Shown one piece after another: positions 50,213 to 63,603 of a DNA stretch of 64,000 nucleotides (the stretch's first letter is position 1; each line of letters opens with the position of its first letter). Source of the DNA: Apostichopus japonicus (taxonomy: Eukaryota > Echinodermata > Holothuroidea > Aspidochirotida > Stichopodidae); the NCBI RefSeq assembly GCF_037975245.1, contig NC_092571.1, positions 16,551,917 to 16,615,916 on the forward strand, read 5' to 3'. Both the position numbers and the translations under genes were made by a program. The notes below the pieces were generated by a model. The model saw nothing but the letters and a program-made list of their open reading frames with translations, was not told the DNA's origin and did not search any database.

Positions 50213-50298
50213 CCAACTATAGTCATTTTTACCAAGATTGGGGGGGGGGGTGAGACACCCCCCACACCCCCCCCTCTAGCGACGTCCCTGCCCTCACC

Positions 50299-51540
50299 CC
50301 TACCCTAGAACACCTCGGGTAAATGTAGCGAGTTTTCCGTTACTGTGCTAGGTTTCAGAAACCCGTAAAACGACACTTAGTAGATTACCGGGCTGATATG
50401 ACGAAGATCACTTTGCTACTCGTTACGTCATCAAGAGCGAATTCAAAGACATAGATAGGATGTTAATTTAAACGAACGGTCGTGCCTTGTTTACTCTTCC
50501 GACCACGAAAACAAATATGACCTACTTCACCAGTTCCTCTATAGGAACAATTTAGAAACATCGTTGCACAAGTATAGAGACTAACTCACAACCGTTTTCG
50601 GATCACAAAACGGAAGCCTATATAATTATAATGAATATTTATAAAAGATTTGAAAAACTCTTGAATCGAAGAGAAAACAAAAGGAATTCCAAAGTTCGCG
50701 TGTTAGACATTCAATCTTTCTTTATCAACTGTTCCGAAATAACGGCACAGCTCGGGACAATTTTTTGTTCTTTTTCATAAACGGTATCCGTTCACGCAAC
50801 CAATTCAAAAGTACATGCACTGGAGTTTACAGTATCAAAAAAAAACCCGTGGTTTCTATCATAATAAAGTATAAGAACTGTTCCTAATAGCAGTACAAGT
50901 GCTTCGAAGCGTGATACGACAGTACCGCACAGAGTGATACTATAGCATAATAGAAAGATGAAAAAAAAAAAATTGTCCCAACTGTTTGACAACAAGAAAC
51001 TATGAAATGAATATAATTCATGTAAAATGCATTGATAATTACAATATCCGAATATGAAAAGAACTAAAATAAAAACGTAAAAGGATAAATAAAATAATCA
51101 AAACCAATTCACTTAGAAAAAAAAATTGAGCTAAATCTAGCAGGATTTCTTAAAATACTTAGAAAAAGGGGAGGAAAGAGTAGCCAAGTTCATATATATT
51201 CCCTTTCATTACACAGTTATCTTGTACACACAAAAAATCTATTATTATTGAAATAGTAACATAAATCAACTTTATATGAAAAAAAGTATGAAATACATCA
51301 AAAAAACATTCTGACAAAAAAAGTTAATATCTGAAACACTTTTGAAACATTCTTTTTGTTATTATTATTATTTTTTTTACAAGCTGAAAAATCGATTGTG
51401 AATGCTTTGCTGGTTTGTACCAAACAAAATACTGCTAAAATTTTCCAAAGCTACACAAACACAGATTACTATACTCCACGTTGTAAAACATGAGAATAAT
51501 ATACTGAAATACTTTTGTTTCCTTTCTTCAAGGAGTGGTG
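50299..51540. other. AT-rich non-coding stretch
   Basis: No supportable gene. A-runs and AT-rich text only. Confidence 0.55.
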
Positions 51541-51599
51541 TTGGACTACAATAACACATGAGAACAATACTTATCAAAGTCAGATCTGTATAGGATGTG

Positions 51600-53260
51600 A
51601 TGGTGTACAATATTATTTACATAGACTATATACTGTATGTTAATACTGTTTGAGACCATTATTGAAGTTACTGCATTACAGATCAATATAATGAAGATAA
51701 TATCAACAGGCTGTAACACTACTGTTATATAAATAGTGTTTGGGGCCAACCAGCACACTACTGAAGTTATTACCTAACAGATCAAAAAGATGAGGATAAT
51801 ATCAACAGGCTGTAACACTACTGTTATATAAATAGTGTTTGGGGTCAACCAGCACACTACTGAAGTTATTACCTAAAAGATCAAAAAGATGAGGATAATA
51901 TCAACAGGCTGCAACACTACTGTTACATAAATAGTGTTTGGGGCCAACCAGCACACTACTGAAGTTATTACCTAACAGATCAAAAAGATGAGGATAATAT
52001 CAACAGGCTGCAACACTACTGTTACATAAATAGTGTTTGGGGCCAACCAGCACACTACTGAAGTTATTACCTAACAGATCAAAAAGATGAGGATAATATC
52101 AACAGGCTGTAACACTGCTGTTATATAAATAGTGTTTGGGAGTCTACCATCACACTACTGAAGTTATTACCTAACAGATCAATAAGATGAGGATAATATC
52201 AACAGGCTGTAACACTACTGTTATATAAATAGTGTTTGGGGCCAACCAGCACACTACTGAAGTTATTACCTAACAGATCAAAAAGATGAGGATAATATCA
52301 ACAGGCTGTAACACTACTGTTATATAAATAGTGTTTGGGAGTCTACCATCACACTACTGAAGTTATTACCTAACAGATCAGTAAGATGAGGATAATATCA
52401 ACAGGATGTAACACTACTGTTATATAAATAGTGTTTGGGGCCAACCAGCACACTACTGAAGTTATTACCTAAAAGATCAATAAGATGAGGATAATATCAA
52501 CAGGCTGTAACACTACTGTTATATAAATAGTGTTTGGGGCCAACCAGCACACTACTGAAGTTATTACCTAAAAGATCAATAAGATGAGGATAATATCAAC
52601 AGGCTGTAACACTACTGTTACATAAATAGTGTTTGGGGTCAACCAGCACACTACTGAAGTTATTACCTAACAGATCAATAATATGAGGATAATATCAACA
52701 GGCTGTAACACTACTGTTATATAAATAGTGTTTGGGGCCAACCAGCACACTACTGAAGTGATTACCTAACAGATCAATAAGATGAGGATAATATCAACAG
52801 GCTGTAACACTACTGTTATATAAATAGTGTTTGGGGCCAACCAGCACACTACTGAAGTTATTACCTAACAGATCAAAAAGATGAGGATAATATCAACAGG
52901 CTGCAACACTACTGTTATATAAATAGTGTTTGGGGCCAACCAGCACACTACTGAAGTTATTACCTAAAAGATCAATAAGATGAGGATAATATCAACAGGA
53001 TGTAACACTACTGTTATATAAATAGTGTTTGGGGCCAACCAGCACACTACTGAAGTTATTACCTAAAAGATCAATAAGATGAGGATAATATCAACAGGCA
53101 GTAACACTACTGTTACATAAATAGTGTTTGGGGCCAACCAGGACACTACTGAAGTTATTACCTAACAGATCAATAAGATGAGGATAATATCAACAGGCTG
53201 TAACACTACTGTTATATAAATAGTGTTTGGGGTCAACCAGGACACTACTGAACAGATCAA
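51600..53260. repeat. 99-bp minisatellite, about 16 copies
   Basis: The unit contains ACACTACTGAAGTTATTACC, TAACAGATCAATAAGATGAG, GATAATATCAACAGGCTGTA, ACACTACTGTTATATAAATA and GTGTTTGGGGCCAACCAGC. GATAATATC starts at 51696, 51795, 51894, 51993 and 52092, exactly 99 apart. A 100-bp variant with GGGAGTCTACCATC occurs at least twice. Each unit holds AACACTA..TAGTGTT, a 7-bp stem. The end units are more diverged. Confidence 0.97.
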
Positions 53261-54125
53261 TATGATGAGGATAAGATGGAACTACTGTAACACTGCTACT
53301 GTTATATTATTAATAATAGTGTTTAGGCTAACTTCTATAAACTACGACATCACTGAAATCACTTTAAAAGCCAAGGACTACTACTACTGCACATGAATAC
53401 AGTGGATTGAATTGAGAGTCATGCATGAATACTTTCTCATCATGGGAGAGAGGGAGATATACAAATAAGATGCGAAGATTCCTGTTACTGGAATACAGCA
53501 CAAGTTTCAACTGCATTAAATTGCCAGTGAAGACTACCAAGTTTGAACGGTAAACTATATGTTGTGTGTGGATTATTCACCCCTTCTGGCTAAAGAGAGT
53601 AAAATGTGAAATATATTGTCATTTGCTGTAAAAGGGACACAAATGTCCACATTTCTTAAGTATGATACACCAATTAACCTCTGTTTACAGACGAAATGAA
53701 ATACCTTCGGACTCGCTGTCCGTTTGTACGGTAGGCTTAAATTGACTATGCTTGTACTTGCTGAATACAGCAGTAACGTTCAATGCATATATATAACGTA
53801 CATGCGATGTCACATGACTTCACATGATGAAAGCCAATGACGGTGCAGGTGAAACCTGCTTGGACACTAAAAAGGGGTCTTAAGGAAATACAGCGTGATT
53901 TGGGATGTTAATACTTTAAAATAGAACCACAAAAATCTATTCAAACTATTCTTCATGATATTCATATCCCAGACAGAATATTAAATTACAAAAAATCCAC
54001 AGCATTCGACAAATATTACGAGCAAGTCGATCGTTTCCTTTACTTTGAAAACATCCATATTTCCTATCTGGACGACCATGCATATGTCACCAATACAATG
54101 TATTTAAAGAAAAAGAGTTGACTAT
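53261..54125. other. Non-coding stretch between minisatellites
   Basis: No gene, RNA or element recognised. Confidence 0.5.
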
Positions 54126-54129
54126 ACAA

Positions 54130-54430
54130 ACCATGCAGATTTGTACAACATATAAAGAAAGGGATATTACACACATATCCTTCTATGCAAATCTTTACAA
54201 CACATACAGAATGGGATATGTCACACATATCCTTCTATGCAAATCTGTACAGCGCATGCAGAATGGGATATGTCACACAGATGCTTCTATGCAAATCTGT
54301 ACAGCGCATGCAGAATGGGATATGTCACACAAATGCTTCTATGCAAATCTTTACAACACATACAGAATGGGATATGTCACACATATCCTTCTATGCAAAT
54401 CTGTACCACACATACAGAATGGGATACATG
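54130..54430. repeat. 52-bp minisatellite, about 5-6 copies
   Basis: The unit begins ATGCAAATCT and includes ACACATACAGAATGGGATAT and GTCACACATATCC. Copies start at 54185, 54237, 54289, 54341 and 54393, with a diverged copy before. Because 52 is not a multiple of three, all three plus frames read similar peptides; these are artefacts. Confidence 0.95.
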
Positions 54431-57400
54431 TATGGGAAACTTACATTTTCTGTACAAGATAACACCAGAATAATTGTGCATTCAATTTCTAAATGTACTT
54501 GTTTTTTTTACATAACAGAATAACACTGAAAATAACAGTTTATGATGTTTAAACACTTTTAGAGAATTTTAAGACGAACACGAGGATATGGCTAACTTAC
54601 GAACAAACTTTTAATAGGTATAAAAGTATAAAAAAGAGAAAAGAAAAAAAAACCCATATAAAATGGAACAAGGCACCCAAAAAGAAGGTACGATTGAAGC
54701 AACATCAAATACAAATCATGTACAAAATGTTCTGTGCATTTTTTAGCCTCAATAAGGAGCAAAGGCAAAATATTCATTTAAATTAACAGTAGTAGTAGTT
54801 ACAAGTTTTACGCTCTCTTTATTAATATCTTGAAAACTTTTATTGCTATGATGTCATGATGATGTAATGAAGAAGAAGTCTTCACTTTTCAAATGGTGTA
54901 TTAGTAGCAAATGATTGTGCAATGAAGGTTTTACACTTCTCAAGTTCAATCAGACTCTCATGTTCACTTTAACCAACAAGAACACAAGAAGTGAAGAGGT
55001 CAAAGGACATCAGTATTGGCCACCAAAATATGCTAGAACAAACAATTATGGTCACTTGTGCATTTCACTGTCTAAGGCATTAACCCTCATAAAGTTCACA
55101 AATTTTACTTTTCTAAGTGAACAAGCCTCAATATCTCGTATTAATTCGGAGAATCGGAAGCCTCCACAAGAGATTCCTACCACAGTTTAACAACTCTTCG
55201 CATGCTAAAAACTTATGGCCAATACTGCCGACATTTAAAATTTCTACCTCTCAATATTATTAAACCTTAGGAGAATTTTTGTGCACGTTTCTTAACATGT
55301 TAGGCTACATTAGTTGAAGATCTCCCAGCAACTATATATACCTCTTACAAACTAAAAGACTACTATACATTTAGGTGCAAACAGTTTAGCCTGAGGCAGG
55401 CATGTAACCAGGCCAGAGGAGCGGGAGGGGGGGGAGGGGTGGCTGTATTTCAACGTCATAATGGCTAATTGATCAAATATGCCGACTTGTAAACAACACA
55501 CCAAAAAAAAGAAGAAAAAAAAAGTTAAACAGAACAGAAGTAGAAGAAATGAATTTGCACAAGAGTAAAGCAGCCTTTGAGGAAATGGATGAAAAGCAGA
55601 AAAACAAAAATTTAAAAAAATGCGATGGATGTAAACTTTGAAAGCATTTTAAAAACAAATGTTAAATAAAATGAGGACCTCATTGTTTTTTTCCATAGTT
55701 AAACCAAATTATTCCAGTAAACACATTGTCTTCTCCTGGTGTATGTTTCAAAAAGAAGAAAAGAAAGGAAAAAAGGGAGAAAACAAGAGAGAAAGGAAGA
55801 AGGGGGAGAAATTTCAGAACGATCATAGCCTCTCTTTGTTTGTAAAAAAGGTGTTTCGTCTTTTTTTCCGTACCGTAAAAGGAATTTTCTACTTGTGACA
55901 TATGATAAGGTTCATAAAAAGTGACAACACAAAGTGTAAATCAGTCAAATTTATGCTAAAAGGAAGAAAAATGGTTTTATATAATGAGAATTGAGACGTC
56001 ACATGACATCCTCCGTTCATGATTCAGAAAATGGACTCTAGTCTGGAGTAATAGAGCAACCCTGGAAATGAATGTGTAGTCAATAGATCTTAAGAATGAG
56101 AACCATCTTCACACAGGGGAGGGAGAAGTGAGGGGGGGGGTAGTGGAAGGGGTGGTGGTGTGGGAGGGGTCTATAAGGTAGATTGAGCTTTCATTTGTTA
56201 ACATAGCCACTAGATACCTTTCTGTTAGTCTAAATCTACTTTTTTTCAGTTATGGTTAGCCTCTGTAGGGTGGGAGGAAAATTTCTTTTAGATATTTTGC
56301 CTAAAAGGGCCAAAAGTTAAAATTAAGAAAGGAACCTCACGACTGATAATAAACACAGCGTAAGAAAAAAAAACACAGCGTAACGATAGACACTAACTAT
56401 TAAATCCAGCCTGAGTAAAATATGTAAATTTCAGTGTGTATGTAGACAGAACAAAAAGCCCAACAGGTCAGTCTAGCCAATCAGGATGCCATAAAAAAAA
56501 AACATTTTAAGACTTAAATGACGATTGGAATTTGAGGAGTTGGTGGTGACTTTGATGGAGGTAGAACAGAGAATAGAGGAATTAGGGATAACATTATTAA
56601 ACTGACTAGTTAACTAAATATTACACTTCTGATCATTACTGTAATACCGTCCAGATACATAACAAACCTTAGGAGGCATGCCTATGAATATGCATGTACA
56701 GATGACCTCGCTAAGAGGTCATCGTTGTCAGTAAGACAAGGCAAGTCCAGATTCAGACAAACCCACACTTTAATGCTAAACTCTTAACTTATTTAAATTG
56801 TACCAGTTGAAACCTTTGAACAGTCCATAAAACCATATTTTGTACTGCATATTTTAAACGATGCCTGCTTGTACGTGACAAGATCACGATTAGTATTTCA
56901 TAAATTATAATAGGCTGTCAGCGTACATTGGTTCTTACCAGCAATATTTACACCAAGATATTACAAAATTTCTTAAACACTTACATGCCATATGTCTATT
57001 AAAAGCACTTCATGTTACAATATAACCCTCAACTTGCTGGTTAATATCATCAATGCTATGAAGAAGTATTCATACTGTGTTAAATGTCTCATGCACACTG
57101 TTATGGTTTTTATATTCTAAACTTGCTATTTCAATATTCAACGCTATGAAATATGTATTAACGTGTTGAAACGCTTCATGTTGTTAGATTTTTTAACTCG
57201 CCAGTTTGATTTATCATCATTTATATTAAGCATGCACTAATACCGTGCAAGATACCTATTAAAACTTCACGTTACAAAGTTTCCGAACTTGCTAACGAAT
57301 TAAATATTCAATACGCCGTGGATGTGTATTAATCATTGGAACATTAGAACTGTACAGTCAACGTATATACATCTATAACACACAATCAGATAACAACGTG

Positions 57401-58640
57401 GTAGTTATGATGCTGAACTGTGGAGTATATGCATACATTATGGACAATATGTACATATATGCATACATTATGGACAACGCCCACTGTGCTGCTGCCCATA
57501 GGGTGACTGGTCGCTGGATCAAAGGATATCGATTCAGCGATGCATGAAACCCACTTCTTTCAAACATGTGCAGTTTCGTTACACCCATGACTGCACATAA
57601 ATGAACATATCACAAACTACCTTTAGAACTAGCAGCCACCCCTCTCCCCCCCCCCCAAGGTCACTGACAAAGGACTATATGTTTATTTCCAATCTGGCAC
57701 ACACCAATGAAAACATGTGTTAAATGGAAAGAGGAACAATATGGCGGTTCCATACCACCAGCAATCAAGTAATCATAATATTTTCCAAAACACTACCCCC
57801 TACCCATCTCCCTTGTTTTTAAATACCCAAAAAATACACGCAACTTTAGATACCTCCCTTCCTTTTCCTTCATTGCTTCTACAAACATTCTAGCCTCCTT
57901 TCAGTGGTGTTTCATCGATTAAACATTTATCTTTGTAAAGGCACCCATATCAAACCTTAAAGGAAAATGTTCACAAAGACACTGTTATTAGTCTTGAACT
58001 TACAAGTCTGTCCCTTTGGTTGTGGCCAAATTTGTATGGATGGGGTGGAAAAGGGTCCCCCCCCCTCTATCAAAACAGATGTTAGAGGAATATTGACGAT
58101 CTTCTGGAGAACAAACCTGTCTCTGTTGGAAACTATTACTTTGACAGCAAATTACGCCAAGAGTCAAAGGTCACCTTAAGCCGACCTCTTACAAAACGAG
58201 ACCTAGTGTCAGATCATGAAAACTGTTGAACGTATCAAAAAATGTTCGTACTTAAAAATGAGAAAAGATTATACGGTGAATACAACATATATACTTGACG
58301 TGTTAAAGGATATATGTTAAAATAGTAAACAACTAACAAAACATTGACACTAAATACATGCAATCAAATAAGAAGAAACGATAAAGAGAAGGAAAAAAAA
58401 ATCAGAATAATTTATACATAATTTGTTATACAATAGGTAAAAATTTCACTCCTTTGAATATCATAAAAAACAGAATCGAAAACTTGAACAATTGCACAAA
58501 CAGAATGGAGACATACTTGAGAGAGTATGGATCAAGGTTTTTCTCTCATTCTTCCCAATAAATTTCATTCGAGAAGGTGAGACGAGGTTTCATATGTGAT
58601 GGTGGCAAATTAAAATCAACTGCATTGTCTGGTGTTTACA
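54431..58640. other. Gene-poor AT-rich stretch
   Basis: No supportable coding region. It contains G-rich runs near 55418-55440 and 56112-56165, and purine-rich text at about 55750-55815. An octamer-like ATTTGCAT was not seen as an array. Short open frames look random. Confidence 0.5.
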
Positions 58641-58646
58641 TTTATA

Positions 58647-59011
58647 TATCTTGTGTGGTCTTATTCTTACGAGATAACTTTCCCTTAATACTTCCGTTGC
58701 TCGTCCTCTAGCGGCCTTCACAACTTTGACTCGGTATTAAATAGGGAGTATTCTAATTAACAAGAACTTTACCAAGGCCTCCATCTAAATCTTTTGAAAT
58801 GAGAAAACTAAACCATGGTGTATAATTACATATTTTGTGTGGTCTTTATTCTTACAAGATTTCTTTCCTTAACTTCCCTTGCTTGTCCTCGAGTGGCCTT
58901 CACAACTTTGACTCGGTATTGAATAGAGAGTTTTCTAATAACTAGAACTTTACCAAGGCCTCAATCTAAATCTTTTTGAAATGAGAAAACTAAACTACGG
59001 TGTATAATTAC
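58647..59011. repeat. Tandem duplication, unit about 184 bp
   Basis: 58647-58830 and 58831-59011 share TTGTGTGGTCTTATTCTTAC, CCTTCACAACTTTGACTCGG, AACTTTACCAAGGCCTC, ATCTAAATCTTTT and GAAATGAGAAAACTAAAC in order. The copies differ by scattered substitutions and small indels, so the duplication is not recent. Confidence 0.93.
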
Positions 59012-62000
59012 CGTCGCTCGTTAGGCTCTGTGACAGACATAAACTGATCATTCCTGTGTCTTTACTGATCCAAGTAACTATGACCTTAGCAATCTGCCCC
59101 AGTTTTGGACAATTTCATTTTTTTAAATCATGATCTTTCTTGTCCCACTTCAAAGAGCTTGTAATGCGAGTGTGAGCAGTTTTAATATCCCTGTTTCTGT
59201 TTGATATTGAATGATAAGAACTGTTCATACTATCTGCAGGATTGTTCCAAAGATTGATAAGGTAGTAGAGGCATAGCCTTTGTACTAAAGCATAAGAAAA
59301 TTTGTCCCTACTGGCCGGTAGCACCGATTCATCTAAATTCATACACATTTGAATAAGCATCACTTTCTTTAATTGGATATAGTTATTTCCACGCGCTTTC
59401 TCGCAAGCTTCAAGGACCTTGTCAAATAGTAGATGCCAATAGCCTGCTGGCAATGGTCATCTGTGACTTCTATTACAGAAAATGAATAAATTAACTGACT
59501 GATAAAAGTGCTAGCTCATTCAATCACACCCATCCATTTATACTTATTTTGAAGTCACTAATTACTATTATTTGTTGTTGTAAAGTCAAGCGATCACTTT
59601 CACATTTTCAATTTCACACAGTTATTTCAAAATCCCCTGAGATGATTTAATATTTTAAACCTTCTTTCCCAGAGAATTTCCATGTTTCAAAACCATTTTT
59701 CCAAAACAAAAAAAATAAAAAAATTAGACAAGTGCTGTGAAGAGTCTTGCTGGTAAGATGTGCTTTCAAATCCTGTTTTTCCTATTCCATGTAATAAGAT
59801 ACTCCCTGAGTCATACTAATTCATAATTAATGAAGATTACCATGGCAACCAGTTTTGAAGTGGTTTCGGTACTCCTAAGTCTAAGGATGAAGTATTGTTG
59901 TGGCCAGTTGGAAACAAAAATGATGGCAGGTTTTGTTCTAGAACAATTAGCTTAGTAGCTGCTAGCCAGTTGTTTCCAAAAACACAGCCTTGAATGAAGG
60001 CCCCCCAACTTATCAAGATTTTGTTGATATATATATATAATATTATTATTATACCATATTATAATGGAAATATAGTAATATAATTTTATACCACAATAAC
60101 ATCGTAATAACAAAGATCATTGAATAACATACGAGCCCAAACATCATTTTGACGGTCAAACATTGTACATTCTTTTTCACCAATGCTGGGTGTGTACAAA
60201 CACAAACCCCAACCGAGATAATTCAAGACCATCCACTTCATTAAACCATCGATAAATTTGATTTCTTTCAGCTAAGCCTACAATTGTTTTGCCCCCACAT
60301 ATTGGTCTCCATGATAAAACATTTCACAGCCAGTTCCTAATACCTATTTCAATTCAGATTTGGTACGATCCCTGAGATATTAAAAATTAATCACAACATT
60401 TCAAAACATTGTTCATTACAATGGTTTCTCGTTTCAACTATTAGCTAGAGTCCAGTTTCCTGCCTGACAAAAGTTTGCCCTGACGATTGACTACGTTACT
60501 TGTATGTTAAAATTCTTCCGTCAAGGAAAGTAAATGATATAATGATATAATTTTGTGGGTAATAACGAAGGTGAAAATAGCTTGACAAGTGGCAAAACTA
60601 TTACAAGTCAAGTTGTGCTTGGTGTTGCCATACATAGATTCATCTATCTAGCAGGTACAATTTTTTCAAGCCTTTCTACAGATGGTTCCTATCATTAATA
60701 CAAGTTTTGCTATTTTTTTTAAAGTGTTTCTTGACAGGTTTTGCTAGCCTTTCTGATGGTTTATCAACCTCTCAAGTCAAACAGAGGAACAATTTCTATG
60801 ATGTTAAGCTTAGGCACGCAATTTACTATATAGCTTTATGTGTTAGGCTAGATTGACATTTAAGTTGCTGACATACCAAACAGTATTTATCTTCAAATAT
60901 ATAATCATTGTCACTGTGCTTCTTTGCAGAGAAAATGCTCTCCTCTCCTGGAGTGATCAAAACAGAATAGTTTAATTATTACCAAAAAAAAAAAAATGCA
61001 GCCATGGTAAACAATTAGGGTGGGATCAAACATTGCACTTTTTCCTTCCAAATTAAAAGACCTCTTTATGCACTTTTCTCCTACCCTGCTTCAAAATAAT
61101 TGCTGGAGACTAGATGATGAATGTAGCTCCATTGTGCTTTGAAAAAAAAAAAAAAATCTTATCACTAGTTGTTATAATGTTTTACAACAGCCAGCCCTTC
61201 AAATATACATGGGTAAGGATTAACGTAGACAAAATTGAGGCGCTTTTAAATCGGCCATGTAAGGCACTGTGTCAATGGGCAGGTTGCCGAGTGGGCTGCA
61301 GCTTCATGCAGCCAGGCTGTGCTTCACACAATATCTGGATTGTTTGGTATATCGCAACCGCCATGGTGCATGGGATCTTGCAGCCGATTCAGCTTGTCCT
61401 TTTGACACGGGGCCTTCGTCAATCAAGTGATTAGGATAACAAGTAATTGGTTTTAAAAAAAAAAGGGGGAGGGGGTGGAAAACCTTGGTAGGAAAAGAAA
61501 GTCATAGAATATGGAAATAACAAAACAAATATGACTGAAAATGCAATTCATTTTCAAATTATGTTAAAAATTTTAACTAGTGTTAACTAGTTACATAACA
61601 CACATGAAAAACACAATGAGCACACTTCCATGTAGTGAGTGGTATCACTGTATGCCACAATCTGCATGAATTCTGTGCGAATAATTATGTCATGTTCTTG
61701 TTCAAGACCAGACCAAGTACATTGCCTGCAATAGATGAAAATTTGACCTGAAGCGGGTTAATAATTTGTATCTACAGAAACATGTCCAATAACTGAGAAT
61801 ATAAATTAAGCAATATTTAACATAAAGTTTTGGTTAAAAATTGGAATACTATTTTACAAATCATTCTCAGAGTTTTGTAGACTTCACAGAGCCATAAACA
61901 AATGCACAACTTGAAAGCATAACCATGGTTGCTTCAGGGATGGATGCATTAAAAATCAATATAATTCCCAATTAAAAACAAAGACGGATCTTAAATAGTA

Positions 62001-62020
62001 GAACTAGGCTACTTTGCAAT
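59012..62020. other. Gene-poor stretch, possible coding frame unproven
   Basis: A 112-codon minus-strand open frame at 59115-59453 has protein-like composition (Leu, Asn, Lys, Ser) but begins at TTG. It has no recognised family and no convincing splice context, so it is not called. The rest is AT-rich, with (TA/TAT) text at about 60029-60085. Confidence 0.4.
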
Positions 62021-62021
62021 A

Positions 62022-62510
62022 TAATAATGTAGAGCAACACAGTACAACTATTCTGTACAACAACTCTGTACAGTAACACTGTACAACAATTCAGTACAGT
62101 GTTACTGTACAATTCAGTACAGTAACTCTGTACAGTAACACTGTACAACAATGAAGTACAGTTACACTGTACAACAATGCAGTACAGTAACTCTGTACAA
62201 TTCAGTACAGTAACTCTGTACAGTAACAATGTACAACAATGCAGTACAGTAACACTGTACAACAATGCAGTACAGTAACACTGTACAACAATTCAGAACA
62301 ATAACACTGTACAACAATTCTGTACAGTTACACTGTACAACAATTCTGTATAGTAACACTGTACAACAACTCTGTACAGTAACACTGTACAACAATTCAG
62401 TACAGTAACACTGTACAACAAATCAGTAGAGTAACACTGTACAACAATTCTGTACAGTAACACTGTACAGCAGTTCTGTGTAACACTTCTATACAACAAT
62501 CACTACACTG
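62022..62510. repeat. 13/26-bp satellite rich in TGTACA
   Basis: Two 13-base half units, CTGTACAACAATT and CTGTACAGTAACA, alternate to give a 26-bp period (AACACTGTAC recurs 26 apart at 62355 and 62381). About 18 full units with point changes. Minus-strand open frames rich in Tyr, Cys, Thr, Val and Leu are products of the repeat. Confidence 0.95.
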
Positions 62511-63603
62511 CAATTATGCAGCATTACTGTACAGAGATCAGCGCGCTTACAATGAGCTATGTGGAATTCAGTAAAGGTAAATCGGTTATTTCAATTCCTT
62601 CCCTTTGTTTAATAGTACCATCCCAATTATAACCACACCCTCCCCTCATAGGCATCTCTAGACATAAGATATCATCTACATTTGGTCACTGCAAGAATTA
62701 GTGAGTGCACTTTTCTCACAGGTCTGTAGTCAATACTCAGAAAGAAATTGGACTTTAACGTATCCAATTGTACACTGGCTTGTATCTAGTTGCACATAAC
62801 ATTCAGTTTTTGACCATACATAGTCCTCCCACCCCACTCCCCTCCCTCACAAAAAAATGGGGCTCACCTTAACTCTCCCAGAGTTTCATTTTTCATTTTT
62901 TTATCGCTTTTTGTGAGATATTTTCAGTTCTCGTTGTCAATTGTAGCTAACGACATAATCGAGGCTAATAGGACTTGACAGAACTGAATTTAAGTTCCAG
63001 TACATCTGCAGTCCCACCTGATGGCCATATATTTCTCTTCGGAACCAGATTGTAATCCATTGCAGAGGAAAAGGGTTTTACCTGTGCTTAAATGATTTCC
63101 TATTGGAGTGTTGTCGATTCACATTCTGGCAGTAAATAAAGCAACATTTTCTATTTATCTACTGAATAAATTATATCCTAGAATAACACATTTGGAAATG
63201 TCCTCTCTGACATCATTGCCATGACAACCATTATCAAAACCGAAAGACCCTAATTCCGTTGAGGTTCATTTCAGCAGACTTTTAAACTGAAACGAATTCT
63301 GTCTTGCCGGTTGTATTCAAAATGGACCCTTTAAAACCTTCACCTACCTAATCAATCAAACAAATGATCGATCAATCATTTATTCGAAGGCAAAAGAGAC
63401 CTGGTCACAGCATATCCTAACAAAATCTTTTCAACCTATTTACGAATAAACAACTTCGGGGTGGCCGTTTTCTTAGTGAGACCAGCTGCCAACGTCTACG
63501 TGTGAAAGGGCTTCCTTCAATCCTCTTACAAATAAATATCACACTACTAGATGACAGCCTGAGCAACGATATCTTCTCTCCGTGTCTCTTTATAATCCTG
63601 GAT
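62511..63603 (-). other. Probable 3' UTR of the right-edge gene, no coding seen
   Basis: Lies downstream of the minus-strand stop at 63604. A candidate poly(A) signal (AATAAA, read on minus) is at 63379-63384. No other feature. Confidence 0.4.

Larger units (their letters stand above)
47899..50290. mobile_element. Outer hAT-like element, 2392 bp, hosting two nested elements
   Basis: The left end is CAGGGACGTAGCTA. The right end, reverse complemented, is CAGGGACGTCGCTA. The flanking 8-bp repeats are CCCTCACC (47891-47898 and 50291-50298). The flanks are C-rich, which weakens the duplication slightly, but the terminal repeats are clear. Its own sequence is about 0.77 kb once the insert at 48213-49828 is removed. 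A subterminal palindrome (about 50107-50205) built of CGACAGTCGGAA units lies near the right end; a related AATTCCGACTG lies near the left. No transposase frame. Confidence 0.75.

Noticed and set aside
51600-53260. CRISPR-like regular repeat
   Set aside because: The whole 99-bp unit is repeated with no unique spacers, and the DNA is eukaryotic; it is a minisatellite.
54118-54523. Three overlapping repetitive proteins with Met-Gln-Ile-Cys-Thr motifs
   Set aside because: A 52-bp tandem repeat read in three frames.
59115-59453. 112-residue minus-strand frame with protein-like composition
   Set aside because: It starts at TTG rather than ATG, has no recognised domain, and lengths like this arise by chance in six frames over 64 kb.
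61972-62499. Tyr/Cys/Thr/Val-rich repetitive proteins on the minus strand
   Set aside because: The same peptide appears in successive frames because a 13/26-bp satellite is being translated.
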